DNA from: CF-13 sp035279665
Lineage (GTDB): Bacteria; Chloroflexota; Dormibacteria; CF-121
Direction: 5' to 3'
DNA length: 48,395 bases
NCBI GenBank assembly: GCA_035279665.1
Contig: DATEHI010000124.1
Span: forward strand, 1 to 48,395
Shown piece by piece: positions 1 to 8,107 of this stretch. Each line of letters opens with the position of its first letter. Positions within the stretch are counted from its first letter, which is position 1. A model generated the notes under the pieces. It ran no database searches. It was not told the origin of the DNA and was given only the letters and a program-made list of their open reading frames with translations. The position numbers and the translations under genes were made by a program.

Positions 1-1639
1 GCGGACCTTCAATCTTTCCCTGTGCCACACGTAGCTGTTGCGCAATTCCCTTCTTCACCAGTTCCTGCTTGGCCATGAATTCCGGGTTGCCGCCCAGAAG
101 GATGTCCGTTCCGCGACCGGCCATGTTGGTCGCGATCGTGACCATGCCCTTGCGCCCGGCCTGAGCCACGATTTCGGCTTCGCGCTCGTGGAACTTGGCA
201 TTGAGCACGACGTGCTTGATGCCTTTCTTCTTCAGCAGTTCCGACAGCCGCTCCGACTTCTCTACCGACGTCGTGCCGACCAGGACCGGTTGCCCCTTGG
301 TCGCGAGCTGCTGAATCTCATCCGCTGCCGCAAAATATTTCTCTTTTTCGGTGCGGAATACGACATCTGGATTCTCAATACGCAACAACGTTTTGTTGGT
401 GGGAATCACCACCACTTCCAGCTTGTAGATCTTGTCGAACTCGGTCGCTTCCGTTTCCGCCGTTCCGGTCATGCCAGCCAACTTCTTGAACATGCGGAAG
501 TAATTCTGGAAGGTAATCGTCGCCAGCGTCTGGTTCTCGCGTTCGATCTTGACGTTCTCTTTGGCTTCGATCGCCTGGTGCAGACCATCGGACCAGCGGC
601 GGCCCGGCATCATGCGCCCGGTGAACTCGTCGACGATGATGACCTCGCCGTCCTTGACCAGGTAGTCGCGATCGCGGTGGAAGAGCGTGGCGGCCTTGAG
701 TGCCTGGTTGATCTGGTGGGCCTCATCGACATGTTCGAGCTCGTAGACGTTCTTGATGCCGGTCCAGCGCTCGATCTTGGCGATCCCCTCCTCGGTCAGC
801 GCCGCCGACTTCGTCTTCTCGTCGACGGTGTAGTCGTCGGCCGCGAGCCGGGGGATGAGGCGGGCATATTGGTAGTACTTCTCCGTCGACTCCTGGCCCT
901 GGCCGGAGATGATCAGCGGAGTGCGTGCCTCGTCGATGAGAATGCTGTCGACCTCGTCGACGATGGCGAACTTCAAGCCGCGCTGCACGCATTGAGTGAG
1001 GTCGACCGCCATGTTGTCGCGCAGGAAGTCGAAGCCAAACTCACTATTGGTCCCGTAGGTGATGTCCGCCTGGTAGGCCTCGGCCCGTGTGATCGGCCGC
1101 AGATGCTGCAGCCGGGGGTCGGGGTGCGTTTCGTCGAGGAAGTCGGGGTCGTAGAGCAACGACATCTCGTGGCCGATGACCGCCACGCTCATGCCCAGCG
1201 CGTGGTAGATGGGTGCGTTCCATCCGGCGTCGCGCCGGGCCAGGTAGTCGTTGACGGTGATCAGGTGCGCGCCCTTGCCTTCGAGCGCATTCAGGTAGAG
1301 CGGCAGCACCGCCACCAGGGTCTTGCCTTCGCCGGTCTTCATCTCGGCGATCTTTCCCTGGTGCAGCACGATGCCGCCGACATGCTGGACGTCGAACGGT
1401 CGCAGCCCGATGGTCCGGCGGGCCGCCTCGCGGGCGACGGCAAAGGCCTCGACGTGAACGTCGTCGAGGGTTTCGCCGTTGGCCAGCCGCTCACGGAACT
1501 CGGCCGTCTTGGCGTGCAGCTCATCGTCGGTGAGCGTCTGGAGCAGAGGCTCGAGTTCGCTGATGTCGGCAACCCGCTCGAGGTGCCGCTTGACCTCCCG
1601 TGCGTTGGGATCGCCTAAGACCTTGGTAAGAACGCTCAT
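1..1639 (-). CDS. secA: Preprotein translocase ATPase SecA (partial; C-terminus beyond window)
   Basis: SecA is the motor that pushes unfolded preproteins through SecYEG. About 546 residues are present, from ATG at 1639 to the window edge. Visible are the Walker A motif TGEGKT (about residues 102-107), the QMKTGEGKT-like context, the DEVDSILIDEARTPL block typical of SecA, the TNMAGRGTDI helicase motif encoded near 102-131, and a VGTTSVEKSE-like stretch. These cover NBD1, the preprotein cross-linking domain and most of NBD2; the helical wing and C-terminal linker are missing because the window ends. It lies directly downstream of hpf on the same strand (66 nt apart), an order also known from Firmicutes. 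Identity is very secure. Confidence 0.98.
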   Translation of the reverse strand, partial: MSVLTKVLGDPNAREVKRHLERVADISELEPLLQTLTDDELHAKTAEFRERLANGETLDDVHVEAFAVAREAARRTIGLRPFDVQHVGGIVLHQGKIAEMKTGEGKTLVAVLPLYLNALEGKGAHLITVNDYLARRDAGWNAPIYHALGMSVAVIGHEMSLLYDPDFLDETHPDPRLQHLRPITRAEAYQADITYGTNSEFGFDFLRDNMAVDLTQCVQRGLKFAIVDEVDSILIDEARTPLIISGQGQESTEKYYQYARLIPRLAADDYTVDEKTKSAALTEEGIAKIERWTGIKNVYELEHVDEAHQINQALKAATLFHRDRDYLVKDGEVIIVDEFTGRMMPGRRWSDGLHQAIEAKENVKIERENQTLATITFQNYFRMFKKLAGMTGTAETEATEFDKIYKLEVVVIPTNKTLLRIENPDVVFRTEKEKYFAAADEIQQLATKGQPVLVGTTSVEKSERLSELLKKKGIKHVVLNAKFHEREAEIVAQAGRKGMVTIATNMAGRGTDILLGGNPEFMAKQELVKKGIAQQLRVAQGKIEGP

Positions 1640-1705
1640 GGTGTCACGCTATTCCGCAACCAGTAAGCATACCCGCCGCCCGGAGGTCCAAACGGTGGAC
1701 TCGCG

Positions 1706-2263
1706 CTAATCCAGATCGGCTTCCAGCAGACCGAGCGACCCATCGTGCCGCCGGTAGAGGAGGTTGAGCTCCTGGCTGTCCTCGTTGAGGAAGAGGAAGA
1801 AGATGTGGCCCAGCTCCTCCATTTGCTCGCGCGCCTGCTCCTCGGACATCGGTCGCATCTTGAAGCGCTTGATCTTCGCCACCCCGTTCGACCGCACCGC
1901 GCTGCTGGCAACCTCCGACGGCTGACCGGTGGCCGCGGCGGATTTGGACCGGCGATGGTCCTTGAGCTTCTCCTTGTGCTGACGAATCTGGCGGTCCATC
2001 TTGTCGACGACGAGATCGACGGCCTCGTTCATGTGTTCGGCCGCCTGGACGGCCTTGAGGATGTTGCCCGTGCGACCGGTGACATGCACGGTGAGCTCGG
2101 CGACCTTCATGTTCTCGAGGCTCTTGTTCTTCTCGGTGCCCAGCTCCATGCGGGCTTCCAGGATGTGGTCGAAATGGCGCGTCAGTTTCTCGAGCTTGGC
2201 CTGTGCATAGGCCTTCATCTGGGGATCGGCCGCGGACTTCTTGGCCTGGATCAAGATCTCCAT
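1706..2263 (-). CDS. hpf: Ribosome hibernation promoting factor, long form
   Basis: A 185-residue protein of the long HPF class, which dimerises 70S ribosomes into inactive 100S particles in resting cells. The N-terminal half (about 1-100) has the S30AE/YfiA pattern, with the TVHVTGRTGNILKAVQAAE region and a basic stretch DRQIRQHKEKLKDHRR. After a linker of about 25 residues comes the C-terminal dimerisation domain, starting near KIKRFKMRPMSEEQA and ending in NLLYRRHDGSLGLLEAD. ATG at 2263 is supported by AGGAGG at 2269-2274. The gene sits between a cpaF paralogue and secA on the same strand. A TATACT hexamer upstream suggests its own promoter. Confidence 0.96.
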   Translation of the reverse strand: MEILIQAKKSAADPQMKAYAQAKLEKLTRHFDHILEARMELGTEKNKSLENMKVAELTVHVTGRTGNILKAVQAAEHMNEAVDLVVDKMDRQIRQHKEKLKDHRRSKSAAATGQPSEVASSAVRSNGVAKIKRFKMRPMSEEQAREQMEELGHIFFLFLNEDSQELNLLYRRHDGSLGLLEADLD

Positions 2264-2295
2264 GGTGGCCTCCTGCGAGATCTCGAGATGGCTTG

Positions 2296-2301
2296 AGTAT
2301 A
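2296..2301 (-). promoter_or_regulatory. Possible -10 element for hpf
   Basis: On the minus strand, TATACT lies about 33 nt before the hpf start in the 87-nt gap after the cpaF paralogue. No convincing TTGACA-like -35 is seen 16-18 nt further up, so this is a weak prediction. A separate promoter would fit the stress-induced use of hpf in other bacteria. Confidence 0.35.
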
Positions 2302-2350
2302 GCGAGCCTGCAGGCCGAGCCGGGCTGTCGCGCGCACGTCCCGAGCGGTA

Positions 2351-3493
2351 TTACTTGGCCGGACGCTCGTTGGCTCGGCGATCGGGGAAGACCCGCGCCA
2401 GCTCCGCCGGGATCGGCACGCCGGCGGCAAACAGCTTGTCCATGATGTGGGGACGGATCCCGGTTGGCCGGAAGACGCCGGTCATGACACCATTCTTGTC
2501 CGCGCCGTGCGACTCATAGAGGAAGATCTCCTGCATCGTGATCGTGTCGCCTTCCATCCCGGTGATCTCCGTGATACTGGTGACCTTGCGCTGACCGTCA
2601 CGCATGCGGGAGAGCTGCACGACCAGGTCGATGGCGGAGGCGGTCTGCTGGCGGATGGCTTTGGTCGGCAAGTCGATGCCGGCCATCAGCACCATCGTTT
2701 CCAGACGGGACAACGCGTCGCGGGTGGTGTTGGCGTGGAGGGTGGTCAGCGAGCCGTCGTGACCGGTGTTCATCGCCTGGAGCATGTCCAGCGCCTCGCC
2801 GGCACGGCACTCACCGACCACGATGCGGTCGGGGCGCATACGAAGGGCGTTGATGACGAGCTCCCGGATGCCGACCTTGTTCTCACCGTTGAGGTCGGGT
2901 GGACGGGATTCCATGCGGCAGACGTGCTCCTGGTGGAGCTGCAGCTCGGCCGCATCTTCGATGGTGACGATACGCTCGTCGGGAGGGATGAACGAGGAGC
3001 AGACGTTGAGGAGCGTCGTCTTCCCGGTGCCGGTTCCCCCCGAGATCAGGAGGTTCGCTCGCGCCATGACGCAGGCCTTGAGGAAGCCGACCGCCTCGTT
3101 GGTGATCGTGCCGAAGCCGACGAGGTCCTCGGCCTGGAAGGGATCACGGGAGAACTTTCGGATGGTCAGCATCGGCCCGTCGAGCGCGATCGGCGAGATG
3201 ACGGCGTTGACACGCGAGCCGTCGAGCAGCCGGGCGTCGACCATGGGGGTGCGGAAGTCGATGCGGCGACCGACTGCGGAGACGATGAAGTCGATCACCC
3301 GCAGCAGGTGGTTCTCGTCATCGAATTTGCGGTCGGTGAGGAGGATCTTGCCGTTGCGCTCGACGTAGACGTTTTCATGCCCGTTGACCATGACCTCGGT
3401 CAGGCTGTCGTCGAGCACCAGGTCCCGGATTGGTCCTAGCGCCTCGTAATAGCGGGCGAGCTCGTCCTGCGAAACCTCGGACGCGTTGACCAT
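2351..3493 (-). CDS. CpaF/TadA-family secretion ATPase, stand-alone paralogue
   Basis: A 380-residue hexameric type II/IV secretion ATPase of the CpaF/TadA class, which would power pilus assembly or secretion at the inner face of the membrane. Walker A GGTGTGKT is at residues 152-159, followed by an EDAAELQL Asp box, the MRPDRIVVGECRAGEA Walker B region and the TGHDGSLTTLHANT His box. It resembles the larger cpaF at 6589-8013 but lacks that protein's first ~95 residues of low-complexity and helical N-terminus. It is separated from the tad genes by DUF192 and comF and precedes hpf. It could drive a second pilus or pseudopilus (for example DNA uptake, given comF next door) or serve the same pilus; the sequence does not decide. 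Confidence 0.9.
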   Translation of the reverse strand: MVNASEVSQDELARYYEALGPIRDLVLDDSLTEVMVNGHENVYVERNGKILLTDRKFDDENHLLRVIDFIVSAVGRRIDFRTPMVDARLLDGSRVNAVISPIALDGPMLTIRKFSRDPFQAEDLVGFGTITNEAVGFLKACVMARANLLISGGTGTGKTTLLNVCSSFIPPDERIVTIEDAAELQLHQEHVCRMESRPPDLNGENKVGIRELVINALRMRPDRIVVGECRAGEALDMLQAMNTGHDGSLTTLHANTTRDALSRLETMVLMAGIDLPTKAIRQQTASAIDLVVQLSRMRDGQRKVTSITEITGMEGDTITMQEIFLYESHGADKNGVMTGVFRPTGIRPHIMDKLFAAGVPIPAELARVFPDRRANERPAK

Positions 3494-3547
3494 CTAAGTC
3501 ACAATCCCCCAAGACAGAGAATCCGCAGACAGGCAGACTGTCCCGGG

Positions 3548-4177
3548 CTATGTAACGGCGCCCGCCGGCAAAGTTTGCGCGACCGCCAGGACCAGGAAGG
3601 CCCCGATCGAGCCGCCCGCTTCAGCCACCGCCTCGGCTGCCGCCGTCAGGGTGGCGCCGGTGGTGCACACGTCGTCCACCAGCCCCAGGCCGTGCGGGGG
3701 CGGCTGGGTGGCGGTCCACTGGAAGGCGCCCGCCAGGTTGGCGCGCCGCTCGGCCTGGCTCAACCCTACCTGCGCCGGCGTGGCCCGCACGCGCGTCAGC
3801 CCGCTCAGCAGCGGGACGCCCAGCGCGCGGGAGAGCTCGGCGGCCAGCCGCTCGGCCTGGTTGAAGCCGCGCTCGCGGCGGCGCCGGGGATGCAGGGGCA
3901 CGCAGGTCAGGGCCGGCAGCGATACGTCGGCGGTGATGAGGGCGCGGCGCAGGGGTTGCGCAAGGACGGATGCGAGCTGAGGCCGCGGCCGGTACTTGTA
4001 GGCGTGGATCGCCCGTTGCAGCGGACCCTCCAGCCGCCCCGCCGCCACCAGGGGAATGCCGGCCAGTGTGCCGGCGGACGCGGGCCGCAGCCCGTCCGCG
4101 CAGGAAGGGCACCAGGCCGCGCCATAGCGACCGCAGCCGCCGCAACGCGGCGGAAAGACGAGGTCGAGCAGGCTCAC
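3548..4177 (-). CDS. comFC: ComF-family phosphoribosyltransferase-like protein
   Basis: A 209-residue ComF/ComFC homologue, a family tied to natural transformation though its biochemical role is poorly defined. It has an N-terminal four-cysteine zinc-binding knuckle (Cys12, Cys15, Cys23, Cys26) followed by a type I phosphoribosyltransferase fold. The PRPP-loop signature is GLVDDVCTTGATL near residues 160-175, and RRRRERGFNQAERLA is the usual ComF mid-motif. Translation probably starts at GTG 4177, one base after the DUF192 stop, so the two are likely translationally coupled. No comEA or comEC is in the window. Confidence 0.9.
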   Translation of the reverse strand: MSLLDLVFPPRCGGCGRYGAAWCPSCADGLRPASAGTLAGIPLVAAGRLEGPLQRAIHAYKYRPRPQLASVLAQPLRRALITADVSLPALTCVPLHPRRRRERGFNQAERLAAELSRALGVPLLSGLTRVRATPAQVGLSQAERRANLAGAFQWTATQPPPHGLGLVDDVCTTGATLTAAAEAVAEAGGSIGAFLVLAVAQTLPAGAVT

Positions 4178-4178
4178 C

Positions 4179-4520
4179 TCAGGCGACCAGTAACTGGTCG
4201 CCGGGCTGGATGACGTGGCGCCGGATGGTGCCCACCGGTAACTCGGCGACCTTGTCGGCGCGCCAGACGAAGGGCACCATGCCGATCCAGGGACGCAGGC
4301 GCTCGTAGGTCTTGACCACCACGCCTTTCTTGTCGACGAAGACCGCGTCGATCGGGAAGCGCATGAACATCATATGGATGCCGCTGCAGTGAGGGATCAG
4401 CAGGCCGCCATTCTCAGGCAGGCTCGCGCGGCCAATCAATCCGATCCCCTGCCTCCAGAAATTGCTGGCGACCTCCAGGGGTTGCGCCACGACCGTCCCG
4501 TCTTGCTTAGTTAAGCGCAA
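4179..4520 (-). CDS. DUF192 (UPF0127) family protein
   Basis: A 113-residue protein matching the DUF192 family in length and pattern: an N-terminal ASNFWRQGIGLIGR segment, the central GIHMMFMRFPIDAVFVDK block, and a C-terminal AVELP-like VAELPVGTIRRH. Function is unknown for the family; homologues are often found beside Tad pilus genes, as here. The start is a TTG at 4520, supported by GGAG eight bases upstream. There is no signal peptide in this version. The 186-nt stretch between this gene and tadC (4521-4706) has no gene, only a short GC hairpin (GCGGCC-GAA-GGCCGC) near 4554. Confidence 0.88.
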   Translation of the reverse strand: MRLTKQDGTVVAQPLEVASNFWRQGIGLIGRASLPENGGLLIPHCSGIHMMFMRFPIDAVFVDKKGVVVKTYERLRPWIGMVPFVWRADKVAELPVGTIRRHVIQPGDQLLVA

Positions 4521-4706
4521 AACTCTTTCTCCGTATCAGCTTAGCAGGGTTAGCGGCCGAAGGCCGCCGCCCTTTCGCGCGTATTGACGAGTGCGCCGGG
4601 CCCGCCGGCCCACGCGAGCGGCGCTTTAGTGCCATGCGAGCGTTTGAGGCGTTCGTGGGCGGCTGGACGACGCCAACGCCCGGTTAGTTCCCGTGTGCAA
4701 GTGCGA

Positions 4707-5633
4707 CTAGTGATGTTGAAAGGTGTGAATGATGATGATGACCGCCGGTCCCATGAGGACGATGAACAGGGTCGGGAAGATGCAGCCGATCATCGGGAAG
4801 AGCATCTTCAGGGGCGCCTGCGCAGCCTGCTCCTCCGCCCGCTGCCGGCGGCGGCGCCGCATCTCTTCCGACTGGATGCGGAGCACTTTCGCGATACCGA
4901 CGCCGAGCTGTTCCGACTGGATCAGCGCTTGGATGAAGGTATGGAGTTCCTCGACGCCGGAGCGGCGGCCCATGTCGTCGAGCGCCTCCAACCGGGGCCG
5001 GCCGAGCCGGATCTCGTTGAGGACCTGCGCGAACTCGTCGGAGAGCGCGTTCTTGAACTTTTCCGTGAGCCGTCCGATGGCGGCGTCGAAACCGAGGCCC
5101 GCCTCGACCGAGATGGTCAGCAGGTCGAGCGCGTTGGGGAGCGCCAGGCGCAACTCTTTCTGCCGCCCCTTGATCTTGTTGTTGAGCCAGACGTCGGGCA
5201 GGAAGCGCCCAAGGACGAAGCCGATGCCGGCCACACCGAGGGTGAGGAGCAACGCGGTCGGAAACACGAGGCCGCCGATCCAGAAGGCGATCAGCCCGAC
5301 GACGATGCCGACGATCACCTTGACGACCTCGAGGCCGTTGACGCTCAAGCCATAGGGTCGGCCGGCGAGGTTGATCTTGTTTTGCACGACCACCTGGCGG
5401 TTCTTCGCCATGCGGGATGTGAGCAAGCTGCCGAGCCGCTCCAGCACCGGCTTGATGAAGCGCTCGCTGAAGGGCAGCGAGAGCTCGATTTCGTCGAGCG
5501 TCAAGTTGTGGTCGCGGTACTGCGCCAGCCGTTCCGCGATCAGGTCCTGACGCGGCTTGGCGGTCAGGGCCTGCATCGCGATGATGATGCCGCTGAAGGC
5601 GAGGAAGGCGAAGACGATACTAAAAATGCTCAT
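4707..5633 (-). CDS. tadC: Tad pilus inner-membrane platform protein TadC (T2SS F family)
   Basis: A 308-residue type II secretion F-domain protein. There is an N-terminal membrane helix (about 2-20), a paired hydrophobic segment (about 105-150), a cytoplasmic F domain with FDAAIGRLTEKFKNALSDEF and RLGRPRLEALDDMGRR, and a C-terminal hydrophobic pair ending in IIIIHTFQHH. TadB and TadC are thought to form the platform on which Flp pilin is extruded by the CpaF ATPase. It starts 4 nt after the tadB stop. It is the last of the contiguous tad genes; tadE/F/G-like pseudopilins and the prepilin peptidase are not in the window. Confidence 0.95.
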   Translation of the reverse strand: MSIFSIVFAFLAFSGIIIAMQALTAKPRQDLIAERLAQYRDHNLTLDEIELSLPFSERFIKPVLERLGSLLTSRMAKNRQVVVQNKINLAGRPYGLSVNGLEVVKVIVGIVVGLIAFWIGGLVFPTALLLTLGVAGIGFVLGRFLPDVWLNNKIKGRQKELRLALPNALDLLTISVEAGLGFDAAIGRLTEKFKNALSDEFAQVLNEIRLGRPRLEALDDMGRRSGVEELHTFIQALIQSEQLGVGIAKVLRIQSEEMRRRRRQRAEEQAAQAPLKMLFPMIGCIFPTLFIVLMGPAVIIIIHTFQHH

Positions 5634-5637
5634 TCAG

Positions 5638-6588
5638 CTACACCTGGATGTTCGTGATTTTCGAGATGATGCCGTAGCCGATCGCGATCGAGACCAGGCC
5701 CATCCCGATGAGGACATAGCCCAGCCATTCGTGGAAGAGCGGCGTGATATAGGTCGGCGAGATAAACGTCAGGATCAGCGCCAGCGCGAAGGGCAGGCCG
5801 GTGATGATGTAGCCGGAGGCGCGGGCCTGCGCGGTCAGGGTGCGGATCTCGCCCTGGATCCGGATACGTTCGCGGATCGTGAAAGCGATGGTGTCCAGGA
5901 TCTCGGCCAGGTTGCCACCGACCACCCGGTGAATTTGCACGGCGGTGACCATCAGGTCAAAGTCTTCGGATTCGATGCGCTTGACCATGTGTTGCAACGC
6001 GTCATCGACCGAGACGCCGAGGTTCATTTCGCGGACTGCCCGGCTGAACTCGTCCGCCATGGGCGGTGAGGAGCTCTTGGCGATCGTCGCCATGGCCTGG
6101 GCGAACGAGTAACCGGCCTTGAGCGCGTTGGAGAGCAGGACGACAGTGTCACCCAGCTGGTTATTGAAGGCCTTGAGCCGGCGGCGTTGCCGGAACTTGA
6201 GGAAGAATCCAGGCGCGAAGTACCCGACCGGGATACCGATGAGGGCGAGGATCGGGCTGTGGAAGCGGAGGAACAGGACGGCGCAGAGCAGGACGATCAG
6301 GCCGATGATCACCATCACGTACTCCGACACGCGGAGCTTGAGGTCGGCCTTGGCCAGCTCGTCGGTGAGGCGCGAGCTGCGCCCACCCTTGTTGCGGGTC
6401 AGGCTCTTGTTGAAACTCTCCATGAACCCGTCGAAGACGCCACCTTTCTTGGCGCCGGCCTCGGGGTTGTAGCTGTCCATGTGCAGCTCGGACTCTGCGC
6501 CTGGCTGCCGGTTGTTGGACATAAGCCCCATGAACACGGTCAGGATTGCGATTGCTGCCAGGGCCGCGAAGACCAGCTGGATTGACAC
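5638..6588 (-). CDS. tadB: Tad pilus inner-membrane platform protein TadB (T2SS F family)
   Basis: A 316-residue F-domain membrane protein, partner of TadC. It has an N-terminal helix (about 3-22), a hydrophobic pair (about 92-128), the F domain containing ALKAGYSFAQAMATIAKSS and the QIHRVVGGNLAEILDTIA motif typical of TadB, and two C-terminal helices. The GTG start at 6588 directly abuts the TAA of cpaF, so the two are probably translationally coupled. A charged linker (about 45-75) separates the first helix from the rest. Confidence 0.95.
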   Translation of the reverse strand: MSIQLVFAALAAIAILTVFMGLMSNNRQPGAESELHMDSYNPEAGAKKGGVFDGFMESFNKSLTRNKGGRSSRLTDELAKADLKLRVSEYVMVIIGLIVLLCAVLFLRFHSPILALIGIPVGYFAPGFFLKFRQRRRLKAFNNQLGDTVVLLSNALKAGYSFAQAMATIAKSSSPPMADEFSRAVREMNLGVSVDDALQHMVKRIESEDFDLMVTAVQIHRVVGGNLAEILDTIAFTIRERIRIQGEIRTLTAQARASGYIITGLPFALALILTFISPTYITPLFHEWLGYVLIGMGLVSIAIGYGIISKITNIQV

Positions 6589-8013
6589 TTAGTTGCCTCC
6601 TTGTCCGGCAGGATCCGGCGACGGCGTGAAGATGTCCTTCCCCACGCCCTCTCCCGACGACTGCAGGTGGTCGAGATATTTCGGAATGATGCCCGTGGCC
6701 GTGAAGTAGCCCTGCACTTTGCCGTCTTCGCTGACGCCTGTCTGCTTGAACACGAAAATGTCCTGCACCTTTACCTGGTCGCCGTGCAGTCCGAGCACCT
6801 CGCTGACGGCGATGATCTTCCGCGACCCGTCCCGCAAGCGGCTCTGCTGCACGATGACGTTTATGGCGGACGAGATCTGTTCCCGGATGGCCCGGGAGGG
6901 CAGTTCTGCACCCGCCATCAACACCAACGTTTCCAGACGGTTCAAACTGTCACGCGGCGAGTTCGCGTGGATAGTCGTCAACGATCCGTCATGGCCTGTA
7001 TTCATTGCCTGGAGCATGTCCAGGGCCTCGCCACCGCGACACTCGCCAACCACGATCCGATCGGGACGCATCCGCAGGGCGTTGACGACCAGGTCGCGGA
7101 TGGCGATCCGGCCTCGGCCTTCCACAGTCGCCGGTCGTGACTCAAGTGTTACAACGTGCTCCTGGTTGAGCTGCAACTCGGCCGCGTCCTCGACCGTCAC
7201 CACCCGCTCCTCCTCCGGGATGAAGCTGGAAAGGACGTTCAGGGTCGTAGTCTTGCCCGAGCCGGTGCCGCCGGAGACCAGCATGTTGAGCCGGGAGCGG
7301 ACACAGGCCCGCACGAACTGGGCCATCGGCTCGGTGATGGTGCCGAACTTGATCAGATCGGTGATCTTGTAGGGGTCTTTGGAGAACTTTCGGATGGTCA
7401 GGATAGGCCCGTTCAGGGAGAGCGGCGGGATGATGACGTTGACACGGGACCCGTCCTTGAGGCGGGCATCCACCATCGGCGAGCCTTCGTCGATGCGCCG
7501 GCCGATGGTCGAGACGATGCGGTCGATTACCCGCCGAAGCTGGTCCTCGCTCTCGAACTGAACGGTCGAGAGCGTCAGCTTGCCCTTGTGCTCGACGAAG
7601 ATCTGGTCAGGTCCGTTGACCATGATCTCGGTGACCGTCGGATCGCTGATCAGCGTCTCGATCGGGCCGAGCCCGAGGAAGTCGTTGAGGACCGAGTCGA
7701 GCAGCCGCTGCTTCTCCGGCTTGGTCAGGTTGACGCCCATTTCCGCGATCACCGCGTTGAGGGCGTCCGTGATGTGGGCGGCCCGCTGGTCCCGGTCCTC
7801 GTCGCCGGAGTCGTCGGCCGACTCCTCGATCAGCCGCGCCTGCAGCCGGTTCTTGATCCGTTCGGCCATCAGCTCGGACGGCGTCCGGGAGCGGGTCGCC
7901 GCGGCCAGGGTCTGGCGGGCTGGGGCCTGGCCGGCCTGCGGAACGTAGGCGCCGTCTGGAGCCGCGTTCGGATCCGGAGCCTGCTGCTTTTGGACGCGAT
8001 CCAGGAGCGACAT
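6589..8013 (-). CDS. cpaF: Tad pilus assembly ATPase CpaF/TadA
   Basis: A 474-residue secretion ATPase within the tad operon. Residues 1-75 are a low-complexity, Ala/Pro/Gln- and Asp-rich tail; a helical N-domain follows (75-130), then the catalytic core. Walker A GGTGSGKT is at 248-255, with the VTVEDAAELQL Asp box, MRPDRIVVGECRGGEA Walker B and TGHDGSLTTIHANS His box. It would hydrolyse ATP to drive Flp pilus extension, and perhaps retraction as known for some CpaF proteins. ATG at 8013 is preceded by AGGAGG nine bases away. A second, shorter paralogue lies at 2351-3493. Confidence 0.97.
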   Translation of the reverse strand: MSLLDRVQKQQAPDPNAAPDGAYVPQAGQAPARQTLAAATRSRTPSELMAERIKNRLQARLIEESADDSGDEDRDQRAAHITDALNAVIAEMGVNLTKPEKQRLLDSVLNDFLGLGPIETLISDPTVTEIMVNGPDQIFVEHKGKLTLSTVQFESEDQLRRVIDRIVSTIGRRIDEGSPMVDARLKDGSRVNVIIPPLSLNGPILTIRKFSKDPYKITDLIKFGTITEPMAQFVRACVRSRLNMLVSGGTGSGKTTTLNVLSSFIPEEERVVTVEDAAELQLNQEHVVTLESRPATVEGRGRIAIRDLVVNALRMRPDRIVVGECRGGEALDMLQAMNTGHDGSLTTIHANSPRDSLNRLETLVLMAGAELPSRAIREQISSAINVIVQQSRLRDGSRKIIAVSEVLGLHGDQVKVQDIFVFKQTGVSEDGKVQGYFTATGIIPKYLDHLQSSGEGVGKDIFTPSPDPAGQGGN

Positions 8014-8107
8014 GGGTCAGGCCCTCCTGGCGACACATGGGCGCAACCCGGTCACGGACCGTGGCACGGCAAGATAGGCCGAAGCCCGAGAGGTCATCTC
8101 AACCCTT

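Noticed and set aside
38..1618. A long plus-strand open frame opposite secA
   Set aside because: The minus strand encodes clear SecA motifs; the plus frame is a shadow produced by high GC with no family pattern.
4584..5657. A plus-strand frame opposite tadC
   Set aside because: It is antisense to a certain T2SSF gene and rich in Asp/Glu/Arg repeats typical of shadow frames.
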